A DNA stretch of 12,251 nt. It comes from an uncultured Chloroflexota bacterium. GTDB taxonomy: Bacteria; Chloroflexota; Dehalococcoidia; SM23-28-2; RBG-16-64-32. Positions 5,960-12,251 of this stretch are shown here, one piece after another. The notes beneath the pieces were generated by a model. The model ran no database searches and was not told the DNA's origin. It saw nothing but the letters and a program-made list of their open reading frames with translations. Numbering within the stretch: position 1 is the stretch's first letter; each line of letters opens with the position of its first letter. The stretch spans positions 1-12,251 of the forward strand of contig CAJXNA010000031.1 of the NCBI GenBank assembly GCA_913056415.1, written 5' to 3'. The translations under genes and the position numbers were made by a program.

Positions 5960-7618
5960 CTAGTCGTCGAGCAGTTCGGGGCTTTCACCCGTCGACCACT
6001 GGGTGGCGTTGGCGAAGCGCGAGGACGTCAGGAACAGAGTGCCCAGCTCTATGTTCTGGACCTCCTCGGCTACGAAGTAGGTGAAGGCGGGGTAGTACAG
6101 GAGGACGCTGGGTACGTCCTCATAGAACATCTGCTGGAACGTGTAATACAGCGTTTGGCGCTTGTCCAGGTCCGTCGTCAGGCGCGCCTCCTCGATGATT
6201 CTGTCGGCGTCCTCGCTCTGGTAGCCGGCGATGTTCCCGCTGTCCGGGGGCTCGACCTGAGAGCTGTGCCAGACGGGGTAAGGGTCGGGGTCTGGGCCCG
6301 GGTCCCAGCCGAAGATCGCTGCCTGGTATTGGCGGGGGGCCAGGAACTCACGGCTCAGGTCAGAGTCTTGGGGGGTGACGGCGACTTGAATGCCCACTTC
6401 CGCCAATTGGTTGGCGACCATTTGAGCGATGGCGATGCGCAGGGGGTCCTGGTCAGTCATGAGGGAGATGCGCAACTCCTTGCCGTCCTTCTGCCGGACG
6501 CCGTCATCGGTCATCTTCCAGCCGGCTTCCTCGAGAAGCTCTCTGGCCGCGTCCAGGTCGTGCGGGCGGGGCTCCAGCTGTGGGTTATAGGCCCAGGTGC
6601 CGGGGACTATAGGGGAGTCGGCGCGGACCGCCCGACCGCCCAATAGTTCGCTTATGATGTGGTCTACATTGACGCTCAGCGCTACGGCCTCGCGGAGAGG
6701 TTTGTCGTCAAAGGGGGGCTGGCTGTTGTTCAGGAAGAGCATCAGTATGCGGGTACGGTTGGAGGTGTAGGCTCGCAGGCCCCCCGTGGAAGTCAGGAGG
6801 TCGAAGTCTTCCTGGCTGGCGCTGGGCCCCAGCAGGAGTCCCTGCACTTCGCCGCGGCTGAGCGCGGCGGCTGCCGTTGAGGGGTTGGGGAAGAAGCGAA
6901 ACTCGATCTCGTCTATGGCCGGCCGTTCGCCGTAGTAGGTGGGGTTGGCCCGCAGGATCGCTTCGGCTTCGTTCAGAGTAGGGAGCCGGAAGGGTCCGGT
7001 CCCAACCGGTTTCTGGTTGAAGGGGCTGCCGAAAATTTCGACGGCCGTCATGCCTTCGAGGACATGTTTGGGCAGGAGGCCGATGCTGGTGAAGGAGAGG
7101 AACGGCGCAAACGGCTCGGCCAGTTCGCACAGGAGGGTGAACTCGTCAGGGGCGTTGCAGGAGACCTGGCGCCAGAGTTGCCCTAATCTGGAGTCGCTGG
7201 GCAGGTCCGGGTCGGCGAGGAGTTCGTAGGTGAACAGCGCGTCCTCGGCGGTGAAGGCGGCGCCGGTATGCCAGATTACATCGCGGCGCAGGTTGAAAGT
7301 GTAGGCGAGGCCGTCTTCGCTGATCACCCAGGACTCGGCCAGGTCGGGCAGGACCCGGCCCTCGGGACCGAGACGGGTGAGGCCTGAAAAAACCAGCGAC
7401 GCCAGATCGGCGTCCGCTTCGTTGAGGGGCGCGAACAGAGGGTTCACGCGGTCTGGGGAGCCGACGATCGCCTCAACGTAGCGCTGCTCGCGCTGCTCCT
7501 CAGGGGAGGAGCCCAGGGGGTTGGCGAGGACGAACCCGAGGGTTGCTATGGCTATGACACCCAGGAAGAGGACGGTCAGAAGGGGCCATTGCGGGCGTGG
7601 GATGCGTTGTTGGCTCAT
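5960..7618 (-). CDS. Family 5 extracellular solute-binding protein, membrane-anchored
   Basis: A 552-residue SBP_bac_5 protein (the family of oligopeptide and nickel ABC receptors). A short basic N-terminus and one hydrophobic segment (about 11-32) form an uncleaved anchor or signal; there is no lipobox cysteine, so it probably stays tethered by its transmembrane helix. The family block follows: L-A-S-L-V-F-S-G-L (72-80), then L-A-E-S-W and Y-T-F-N-L-R-R-D-V-I-W-H-T-G (106-119). The rest has the normal two-lobe length. No permease or ATPase gene is in the window, so it is either an orphan receptor or works with a transporter encoded elsewhere. The ligand cannot be predicted. The gene sits 20 nt after secG and 9 nt before the SAM hydrolase. 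The ATG at 7618 has no Shine-Dalgarno site. Confidence 0.92.
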   Translation of the reverse strand: MSQQRIPRPQWPLLTVLFLGVIAIATLGFVLANPLGSSPEEQREQRYVEAIVGSPDRVNPLFAPLNEADADLASLVFSGLTRLGPEGRVLPDLAESWVISEDGLAYTFNLRRDVIWHTGAAFTAEDALFTYELLADPDLPSDSRLGQLWRQVSCNAPDEFTLLCELAEPFAPFLSFTSIGLLPKHVLEGMTAVEIFGSPFNQKPVGTGPFRLPTLNEAEAILRANPTYYGERPAIDEIEFRFFPNPSTAAAALSRGEVQGLLLGPSASQEDFDLLTSTGGLRAYTSNRTRILMLFLNNSQPPFDDKPLREAVALSVNVDHIISELLGGRAVRADSPIVPGTWAYNPQLEPRPHDLDAARELLEEAGWKMTDDGVRQKDGKELRISLMTDQDPLRIAIAQMVANQLAEVGIQVAVTPQDSDLSREFLAPRQYQAAIFGWDPGPDPDPYPVWHSSQVEPPDSGNIAGYQSEDADRIIEEARLTTDLDKRQTLYYTFQQMFYEDVPSVLLYYPAFTYFVAEEVQNIELGTLFLTSSRFANATQWSTGESPELLDD

Positions 7619-7638
7619 GGGGCTGGCAGGCGGGACGG

Positions 7639-7860
7639 CTAGCGGGACTGTATCACGCTTACGGCGGCGACGACTAACCAGACGACCACCAGAAGGATGG
7701 TCATCTGGAAGAGGGTCTTCTCGAGGCCGCGGCGGGTGCGCACGAATGAGCCGCTCTGCAGGCCGCCTATCCCTTCGCCTTTCACCTGGAGCAGGATAAT
7801 CGCGATAAGGGCTATGGAGATAAGGATCATGGCGATGGCGAGGAAGTCTGTCAGGTCCAC
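7639..7860 (-). CDS. secG: Preprotein translocase subunit SecG
   Basis: A 73-residue two-helix membrane protein of the SecYEG channel. Helix 1 is about residues 5-25 and helix 2 about 49-70. The cytosolic loop L-L-Q-V-K-G-E-G-I-G-G-L (23-34) followed by the G-L-E-K-T-L-F-Q-M-T block (45-54) is typical for SecG. It starts with GTG at 7860, 26 nt after yvcK; only a weak AAGAG-like site precedes it. It is followed by a secreted binding protein that would use this channel, although this is only contextual. Confidence 0.92.
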   Translation of the reverse strand: MDLTDFLAIAMILISIALIAIILLQVKGEGIGGLQSGSFVRTRRGLEKTLFQMTILLVVVWLVVAAVSVIQSR

Positions 7861-7886
7861 TTGCTGCTCTTAACTACTACGCTGCG

Positions 7887-9230
7887 CTATTGCTCTAAAG
7901 CGCCTACCAGCTTCTTGTCCGCCTCCGGAACCGCCGCCTGCGGCTGGTTACGATCGTAATAGATACGCATCATCGTCTGGGCGAGTTTCCTAGAGTCATG
8001 GTGGTAGCGGTTACTCTCGCTGACCACGTCTGCCTTGACTAATCGTATTCCATTTTCCAGTAGAGAGTCTACTGCTACCGGCTGAGAAAGGTCTGCGTTG
8101 GGGAGCTCACCACTAAGATTATTGTTGACCACTACCCAGCGCAGTAGATGGCCGCCGACGTGCTCCTCGATAGCGTCGACATGCTGGGCGAGGCTGAAGC
8201 CGTCGGTCTCGCCGGGCTGGGTGGCGACGTTGCAGATGTACGCCTTGACAGCCGGCGAGGCGGCGAACGCGCGGCGGATGCCTTTGACGAGCAGGTTGGG
8301 GAGGACGCTGGTATAGAGGCTGCCGGGTCCCAGAATGATCATGTCTGCGTCCAGGATGGCGCGTACGGCCTCGGGATGGGCGGGGGAGTCCTCCGGCTGG
8401 AGGAAGACCTCCTTGATCCGGCCTTTCGCCTTCGTGTCGCTAATGCTGGACTCGCCCGTGATGGTTTGTGCATCATCCGTCTTGGCGCAGAGGGTGACGT
8501 TGGCCAGCGTCGAGGGGATGATCTGGCCGCGTACTGCAAGGACGCGGCTGGTCTGACGGATAGCGTCCTCGAAGTTGCCGACCACGCCTGACATCGCCAC
8601 GATGAACAGGTTTCCGAAGGAGTGCCCGGCCAGCCCCGAGCCATCCGAGAAGCGGTACTGGAACAGGCTTGTCATCAGCGGCTCGGCGTCCGCGAGGGCG
8701 GCGATGCAGTTGCGAACATCGCCGGGGGGCAGCGTGCCCAGTTCGCGGCGGAGGCGGCCGGAGCTGCCGCCGTCATCGGCCACGGTGACTACGGCGGTGA
8801 GGTTAGTAGTGTATGACTTGAGGCCTCGCAGAAGGGTGGCCAGCCCGGTGCCGCCGCCGATAGCCACGATCTTGGGGCCGCGACGCAGCGCCCGCTGGTT
8901 GTAGATCATATTCACGATGCTCTCGTTGCCGTTGCGGCTGGGCATCACTGCCGAGACGATGGAGTGGTTGAGCTTCCAGAAGGCGTAGATGATCAGCCCG
9001 GCAGCGGAGATCATGAACGCCACACCCCTGATGTAGCGGGGGATGAACTGCAGGGTGAGGTAGTAGACGAATCCCGGGAAGGTGAATCCGGAGATGTAGG
9101 CCTCGCGCATGATGTAGGCGAGGCCGAAGGTCATAATGGCCACGCCGATGATCATCAGGGCAAGCCATCGCTTGATGTGCATGCCCGGATAGAACCACTT
9201 GAGGAAATCAGCGTCGAGTAGGCGTCTCAT
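7887..9230 (-). CDS. yvcK: YvcK/CofD-like UDP-GlcNAc-binding protein with N-terminal membrane domain
   Basis: A 447-residue protein. The core (about 118-430) is the YvcK family, which in Bacillus and Mycobacterium binds UDP-sugars and links carbon metabolism to peptidoglycan synthesis and cell shape. Core motifs: I-V-A-I-G-G-G-T-G-L (121-130), V-A-D-D-G-G-S-S-G-R-L-R (150-161), P-P-G-D-V-R-N-C (168-175), H-S-F-G-N-L-F-I (203-210) and G-P-G-S-L-Y-T-S-V (301-309). In front of it are about 117 residues absent from the Bacillus protein, with hydrophobic segments at about 22-41 and 66-86 and an aromatic stretch between. The protein is therefore probably membrane-anchored with a cytosolic core. It starts with ATG at 9230, 36 nt after gatB. 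The usual yvcJ and whiA partners are not adjacent. An FO-synthesis CofD role is unlikely given the YvcK-type motifs. Confidence 0.9.
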   Translation of the reverse strand: MRRLLDADFLKWFYPGMHIKRWLALMIIGVAIMTFGLAYIMREAYISGFTFPGFVYYLTLQFIPRYIRGVAFMISAAGLIIYAFWKLNHSIVSAVMPSRNGNESIVNMIYNQRALRRGPKIVAIGGGTGLATLLRGLKSYTTNLTAVVTVADDGGSSGRLRRELGTLPPGDVRNCIAALADAEPLMTSLFQYRFSDGSGLAGHSFGNLFIVAMSGVVGNFEDAIRQTSRVLAVRGQIIPSTLANVTLCAKTDDAQTITGESSISDTKAKGRIKEVFLQPEDSPAHPEAVRAILDADMIILGPGSLYTSVLPNLLVKGIRRAFAASPAVKAYICNVATQPGETDGFSLAQHVDAIEEHVGGHLLRWVVVNNNLSGELPNADLSQPVAVDSLLENGIRLVKADVVSESNRYHHDSRKLAQTMMRIYYDRNQPQAAVPEADKKLVGALEQ

Positions 9231-9266
9231 AGTCCTATACTGATAACGTCGGTGACCAGGAAATGT

Positions 9267-10799
9267 TTACGGGCTGTCACTCAGTTTTTCCTTCAGCAGC
9301 TGATGCACCATTCCCGGTTTGGCGCGGCCCCGCGTCTCTCGCATGACCTGGCCGACCAGGAACTTGAGCGCTTCCTCCTTACCGCCGCGGTAGTCGTCGG
9401 CGGCCTTGGCGTTGTTCTCCAGGACGCGCTCAACGGCTGCGGCGATCTCGCCGCTAGCGGTTATCTGGACGAGGCCGGCCGCCTCTACGATCTGTTTGGG
9501 GTCGCGGCCGCTCTCAAACGTTTCTTTGAGGACTTCCTTGGCAGAGGCAGCACTGATCTTGCCCGTCTGTAGGAGCTGCAACAACTCGGCGAAGTTGGCG
9601 GCGGTGAGCTTCATTTCTGTATGATCCGCATCCGGATCGCCAAGGTCCAGACCCATTGCGTTGAGAAGGCCGGAAAAGTCGCCCAGGACCCAGTTCGCTA
9701 CCATTTTCGGGTTTTCTGTACCCCGGATTTCCTCAGGGACTCCTGAACCGGAGACGTTTCTCCTCCACTCCACGACTGTGTCCTCAAAAAACTGGGCCAG
9801 CCCGCGAGACTCCGTCAGCAGCGACACATCGTACTCGGACAGGCCGTACGCGGTCAGGAAGCGGGCGCGCTTGGCGTCCGGGAGCTCCGGCATCTGGGCG
9901 CGGATCTCCTCCAGCCACTCGCGGTCGACCACGATAGGCGGCAGGTCGGGCTCCGGGAAGTAGCGGTAGTCGTTGGCGTACTCCTTGCTTCGCTGGGATA
10001 CGGTCACCCCTTGGTCGTCTACCCAGCCGCGTGTCTCCTGAGGTATGCGGCCGCCATCGTCCAGTATCGATCGCTGTCGTTCCATCTCGTGGTTCAGGGC
10101 GCGGTAGACGGAGCGGAAGCTGTTCATGTTCTTGACCTCTACCTTGCTGCCAAGCTCGCTGGCGCCCATAGGGCGGAGGGAGATGTTAGCGTCGCAGCGG
10201 AAGTTGCCCTCCTCCATGTTACCGGCGCAGACATCGAGGTAGCGCAGGATCTGGCGCAGCTTCACCAGGTAGGCCCGCGCCTCCTCCGGGGAGCGCATGT
10301 CTGGTTCGCTGACGGTCTCCATCAAGGGAACGCCGGAGCGGTTGACGTCAACCAGGCTGTACGTCTCGCCCGTGGGGCTCTTCACGTGAATCAGCTTGGC
10401 GGTATCCTCCTCTAGATGGACGCGGGTGATGCCGATCCGTTTGCGCTGACCGTCCAGCTCAATCTCCAGCCAGCCGCCCGTGCAGAGCGGCTGATCGTAC
10501 TCGGATATCTGGTAGCCCTTCATCAAGTCCGGGTAGGGGTAGTTCTTGCGGTCGAACTTGGCCAGCTCCGGCACCTCACAGTTGAGGGCGAGTCCGGTCA
10601 TGATGGTCATCTCTACCGCCCGCTTGTTGATGACGGGGAGAACGCCGGGCATACCCAGGCAGATGGGGCAGACGTGGGTGTTGGGCGACGAATCGGCGTA
10701 GGAGGCGGAGCAGGGACAGAACATCTTGCTGCGTGTAAGCAGCTGAGCGTGGACCTCAAGGCCAATGATCGTCTCGTACTGGATGGCGGTTGTGGTCAT
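9267..10799 (-). CDS. gatB: Asp-tRNA(Asn)/Glu-tRNA(Gln) amidotransferase subunit B
   Basis: A 510-residue subunit of GatCAB, which converts mischarged Glu-tRNA(Gln) or Asp-tRNA(Asn) to the correct amide form; GatB binds the tRNA and performs the kinase step. Y-E-T-I-I-G-L-E-V-H-A-Q-L opens the domain. Cys28, Cys30, Cys44 and Cys47 form the zinc knuckle. The signature D-V-N-R-S-G-V-P-L-M-E is at 151-161, and E-E-G-N-F-R-C-D-A-N-I-S at 196-207. The C-terminal helical and YqeY-like region occupies about 365-510. The frame extends to a TTG at 10850, but the ATG at 10799 is the family start. No Shine-Dalgarno site precedes it; a promoter lies only 13 nt away. The gatA and gatC genes are not nearby. 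It is the first gene of the operon running down to 5126. Confidence 0.96.
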   Translation of the reverse strand: MTTTAIQYETIIGLEVHAQLLTRSKMFCPCSASYADSSPNTHVCPICLGMPGVLPVINKRAVEMTIMTGLALNCEVPELAKFDRKNYPYPDLMKGYQISEYDQPLCTGGWLEIELDGQRKRIGITRVHLEEDTAKLIHVKSPTGETYSLVDVNRSGVPLMETVSEPDMRSPEEARAYLVKLRQILRYLDVCAGNMEEGNFRCDANISLRPMGASELGSKVEVKNMNSFRSVYRALNHEMERQRSILDDGGRIPQETRGWVDDQGVTVSQRSKEYANDYRYFPEPDLPPIVVDREWLEEIRAQMPELPDAKRARFLTAYGLSEYDVSLLTESRGLAQFFEDTVVEWRRNVSGSGVPEEIRGTENPKMVANWVLGDFSGLLNAMGLDLGDPDADHTEMKLTAANFAELLQLLQTGKISAASAKEVLKETFESGRDPKQIVEAAGLVQITASGEIAAAVERVLENNAKAADDYRGGKEEALKFLVGQVMRETRGRAKPGMVHQLLKEKLSDSP

Positions 10800-10812
10800 G
10801 GGGGTCAGGGTG

Positions 10813-10842
10813 AGTATATCAGCGGCGCGGGCAAGTGAACAA
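10813..10842 (-). promoter_or_regulatory. Promoter of the gatB operon
   Basis: The minus strand shows TGA-TATACT, an extended -10 (10813-10821). TTGTTC (10837-10842) lies 18 nt upstream as a partial -35. The expected start leaves a leader of about 7 nt before the gatB ATG. Confidence 0.55.
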
Positions 10843-10952
10843 GGCCACAAGCCGCCAACTCTGACAGGCTGGACAGACCCTGCGAAGCGCCTATCATCGC
10901 CGATTACCGTGGCGGGCCGAGCTGGATACCGGCCGTAACCGGCTGACGGCGC

Positions 10953-11672
10953 TCACTCCTTGACCGCCCGCTGGCTGGAGGGGAGAGCCGCCCGCGCCTC
11001 TTGCGGCCAGTCCGTGACGATGCCGTCCAGCCCCAACGCCAGCTTAGCCGCCATCGACTCCGTGTCGCGGCTCATGGAGTAGACTTTCAGCCCGCGCCGG
11101 TGGGCTTCGTCCACAAACGTGGCGGTTATGGCCTGCCAGTGGGCGGAGACGCCGCCTGCCCCGAAGCGGAGGGCATCGTCCAGAAAGCGGCGAAGCCTGC
11201 CGGCCCACCTCACGCTCCGCAGCAGCGTGGACTCGATCTCAGGGGCCTCCCCGGCCGTGTGACGCACGGCTTTACCGTGCATCGACCACAGCAGGGTGCG
11301 GCTCTCCAGGCGCTGCCGTCGCACCTCAGCCAGCGTAGCGGCGGCGGCCGAGGCGTGCTTGATCTCGATGGCTACGGCCAGGCCGGGGGGCAGGGCCGCC
11401 AGCGCTTCGGCTAAGGTGGGTACCCGCTCGGAGCCGCCCTTGAGGTGAAGGCGTCGTAGCAGGGAGTAGGGGAGGAGCCGCGCCGGCCAGTACAGTCCGT
11501 CGGTGCGCCAGAGGGTCTTGTCGTGCATCAGGATCGGGACGCCGTCGAGCGTACGCTGGACGTCGATCTCGACGCCGTCGGCGCCCAGCTCCGCCGCCCG
11601 ACGGATCCCCTGCAGGCTGTTTTCGGGGGCGTGCCGAGGGCAGGTGCGATGGGCGATGATGACGGCAGGCAT
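10953..11672 (-). CDS. Glycerophosphodiester phosphodiesterase (GDPD/UgpQ-like)
   Basis: A 239-residue GDPD-family TIM-barrel enzyme. The family hydrolyses glycerophosphodiesters to glycerol-3-phosphate and an alcohol. Catalytic and metal residues are visible: His8-Arg9, A-P-E-N-S (15-19), V-E-I-D-V (34-38, with Glu35 and Asp37) and M-H-D (49-51, with His50). The C-terminal G-L-D-G-I-V-T-D-W-P is the closing family strand. After H-R the usual Gly is replaced by T-C-P-R-H, a known-looking subfamily variant; Ser replaces Thr in P-E-N-T. There is no signal peptide, so it should be cytosolic. The start is ATG at 11672, with a TACAAT box only 9 nt upstream and no Shine-Dalgarno site. It runs in the same direction as gatB, 153 bp upstream of it, but gatB has its own promoter. 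Confidence 0.92.
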   Translation of the reverse strand: MPAVIIAHRTCPRHAPENSLQGIRRAAELGADGVEIDVQRTLDGVPILMHDKTLWRTDGLYWPARLLPYSLLRRLHLKGGSERVPTLAEALAALPPGLAVAIEIKHASAAAATLAEVRRQRLESRTLLWSMHGKAVRHTAGEAPEIESTLLRSVRWAGRLRRFLDDALRFGAGGVSAHWQAITATFVDEAHRRGLKVYSMSRDTESMAAKLALGLDGIVTDWPQEARAALPSSQRAVKE

Positions 11673-11681
11673 GTCCGTAAT

Positions 11682-11687
11682 ATTGTA
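11682..11687 (-). promoter_or_regulatory. Probable -10 box of the GDPD gene
   Basis: The minus strand reads TACAAT (5 of 6 to consensus), 9 nt before the ATG. The predicted leader is about 3 nt, so translation would be leaderless or nearly so. The -35 region is weak (TCCATA at 17 nt). Confidence 0.5.
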
Positions 11688-11780
11688 CTGGGCCTAGCCC
11701 TCGCTATGGAATTGGCTGAGGGGTTGGCATGGGTCCCGCAGCCGTCTCCGCGAGAGGGGAGGTTGCCTGTTCCGTGTATG

Positions 11781-11803
11781 TGCGCAATGGGAATACTTGC
11801 GCA
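11781..11803. repeat. Inverted repeat TGCGCAA-9-TTGCGCA
   Basis: A perfect 7-bp inverted repeat with a 9-nt spacer; its right arm overlaps the weak -35 at 11797-11802. The arrangement would suit a dimeric repressor, but no regulator gene is in view. Confidence 0.45.
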
Positions 11804-11911
11804 TCGTGGCGGGAAGACCTATCTTGCTGAATATAGGAGCCGGCCGGATGACGCGTGTAAAGGTAGCGCCGCCGGTGGCTGGATTACCCCGTAGCTCGAC
11901 GGCTAGTGCGG

Positions 11912-11941
11912 CAGCCCATGGCACTGACAAGCCATGGGCTG
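11912..11941. repeat. Hairpin CAGCCCATGGC-8-GCCATGGGCTG
   Basis: A perfect 11-bp stem with an 8-nt loop (ACTGACAA), about 85 nt before the nucleotidyltransferase start. No T-run follows on either strand. It may be another extragenic palindrome or part of an RNA leader. Confidence 0.65.
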
Positions 11942-11942
11942 A

Positions 11943-11959
11943 AGCAGAGGTTGTCTGCT
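11943..11959. repeat. Small hairpin AGCAGA-5-TCTGCT
   Basis: A perfect 6-bp stem with a GGTTG loop, one base after the larger hairpin, so the two would stack in an RNA. Confidence 0.4.
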
Positions 11960-12014
11960 GGTGGGCGATTCGACACGTTAGCACGGTAACTCTTCGCGGA
12001 CGCTCGTTCCAGAA

Positions 12015-12019
12015 GGGAG
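12015..12019 (+). promoter_or_regulatory. Shine-Dalgarno site of the nucleotidyltransferase gene
   Basis: GGGAG within AGAAGGGAGC, 8 nt before the GTG at 12028. It fixes that start. Confidence 0.65.
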
Positions 12020-12027
12020 CAGTTGGT

Positions 12028-12251
12028 GTGAAATGCCTGATCTTGGCCGCGGGCGATGGTGGGCGCATGTCGCAGATATGCGATTCCAAGCCGCTTGTCC
12101 CCGTCGCCGGGCTGCCGCTCATTGAGAGGAGCATCGCGACCGCGCAGCAGGCGGGCATTACAGAGTTCTACGTGGTCACGGGCTATGAAGCCGAGGGTGT
12201 GGAGGCGTTCTTAGCGGATCTGAGCCAGCGCCGGTGTGTAAGAATCACCCC
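12028..12251 (+). CDS. NTP-transferase family protein, 5' part (partial at right edge)
   Basis: The first 74 residues of a nucleotidyltransferase that would activate a sugar phosphate, inositol phosphate or choline phosphate with an NTP. L-I-L-A-A-G-D-G-G-R-M (4-14) is the nucleotide-binding loop, and D-S-K-P-L-V-P-V-A-G-L-P-L-I-E-R (19-34) contains the conserved Lys21. A-G-I-T-E-F-Y-V-V-T-G-Y (42-53) follows as in the family. The N-terminus most resembles inositol-1-phosphate cytidylyltransferases, which are often fused to a CDP-alcohol phosphatidyltransferase domain; whether a fusion exists lies beyond the window. GlmU-like and glucose-1-phosphate enzymes are alternatives. Start GTG with a good ribosome site. 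If the inositol assignment holds, it and the neighbouring GDPD would both touch phosphodiester or phospholipid headgroup metabolism. Confidence 0.82.
   Translation, partial: MKCLILAAGDGGRMSQICDSKPLVPVAGLPLIERSIATAQQAGITEFYVVTGYEAEGVEAFLADLSQRRCVRIT

Larger units (their letters stand above)
11673..12027. other. 355-bp divergent intergenic region with hairpins
   Basis: No convincing gene is seen. A 60-codon open stretch beginning at the ATG at 11706 shows no recognisable family and no ribosome site. The region holds the GDPD -10 box, an inverted repeat at 11781-11803, two adjacent hairpins at 11912-11959 and the ribosome site of the right-hand gene. A weak TTGCGC-17 nt-TATCTT pair (11797-11825) is a possible rightward promoter; if real, it would give a leader of roughly 200 nt containing both hairpins. 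Confidence 0.5.

Noticed and set aside
10861..10871. CTGACAGGCTG identical to the beginning of the 34-bp repeat
   Set aside because: Only 11 bases match and the palindrome is not completed; it could be a decayed copy, but that is too weak to call.
10899..10952. Possible terminator between the GDPD gene and gatB (CCGG pairs around 10929-10942)
   Set aside because: The pairing is only 4 bp and no T-run follows on the relevant strand.
11887..11975. tRNA-like stretch (GTAGCTCGACGGCTAGTGCGG and a GATTCGA)
   Set aside because: The anticodon-like hairpin has an 11-bp stem and an 8-nt loop, and I could not form an acceptor stem or a proper T-arm, so a tRNA is not supported.
11694..12158. A 154-codon minus-strand frame at the right edge
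   Set aside because: It overlaps the plus-strand nucleotidyltransferase, which has clear motifs and a ribosome site, and it has no recognisable domain.
1..12251. CRISPR array, insertion sequence, phage genes or rRNA
   Set aside because: No regularly spaced repeats, transposase, integrase or rRNA-like sequence was seen; the repeats found are palindromic extragenic elements.

Overview
The window is a G+C-rich bacterial chromosome segment carrying mostly core genes. GatB (indirect Gln/Asn tRNA charging), a long L25/CTC protein with an acidic tail, a YvcK with an N-terminal membrane extension, SecG, an extracytoplasmic family 5 solute-binding protein and several palindromic intergenic elements together suggest Chloroflexota, perhaps a Dehalococcoidia or SAR202-like lineage. 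This is inference from gene style, not a database match.

Layout. The left edge (2-376, +) is the 3' part of a visibly A/T-richer gene for a small PD-(D/E)XK nuclease-like protein. Next, on the minus strand, come larE (450-1292) and a zinc alcohol dehydrogenase (1535-2608). Between them lies a cluster of at least six palindromes, including a 34-bp unit present twice. Divergent promoters at 2645-2718 serve the dehydrogenase leftward and rplY (2743-3438) rightward; rplY ends in a clear intrinsic terminator. fmt (3491-4456, -) converges on rplY and diverges from a lipoprotein gene with a Thr-Pro spacer (4530-5129, +). The lipoprotein gene in turn converges on the next operon, the two stop codons overlapping in one CTAG.

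The centre is a minus-strand run read 10799 to 5126: gatB, yvcK, secG, a membrane-anchored family 5 solute-binding protein and a DUF62 SAM hydrolase. Gaps are 36, 26, 20 and 9 nt, so it is probably one operon mixing translation, envelope control, secretion, solute binding and SAM turnover. A GDPD-family phosphodiesterase (10953-11672, -) follows. A 355-bp intergenic region with hairpins then precedes the 5' end of a sugar-nucleotide/inositol-phosphate-type nucleotidyltransferase (12028 to the right edge, +).

Translation starts are of two kinds. Some have strong Shine-Dalgarno sites (dehydrogenase, rplY, nucleotidyltransferase). Others (lipoprotein, GDPD, gatB, perhaps fmt) have a -10-like hexamer so close to the start codon that the transcript would be leaderless or nearly so. 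I found no convincing new multi-gene system. The items most worth a second look are the left-edge nuclease-like gene, the palindrome cluster, the leaderless-start pattern, the substrate-binding protein/SAM hydrolase pair, and the structured region before the right-edge gene.
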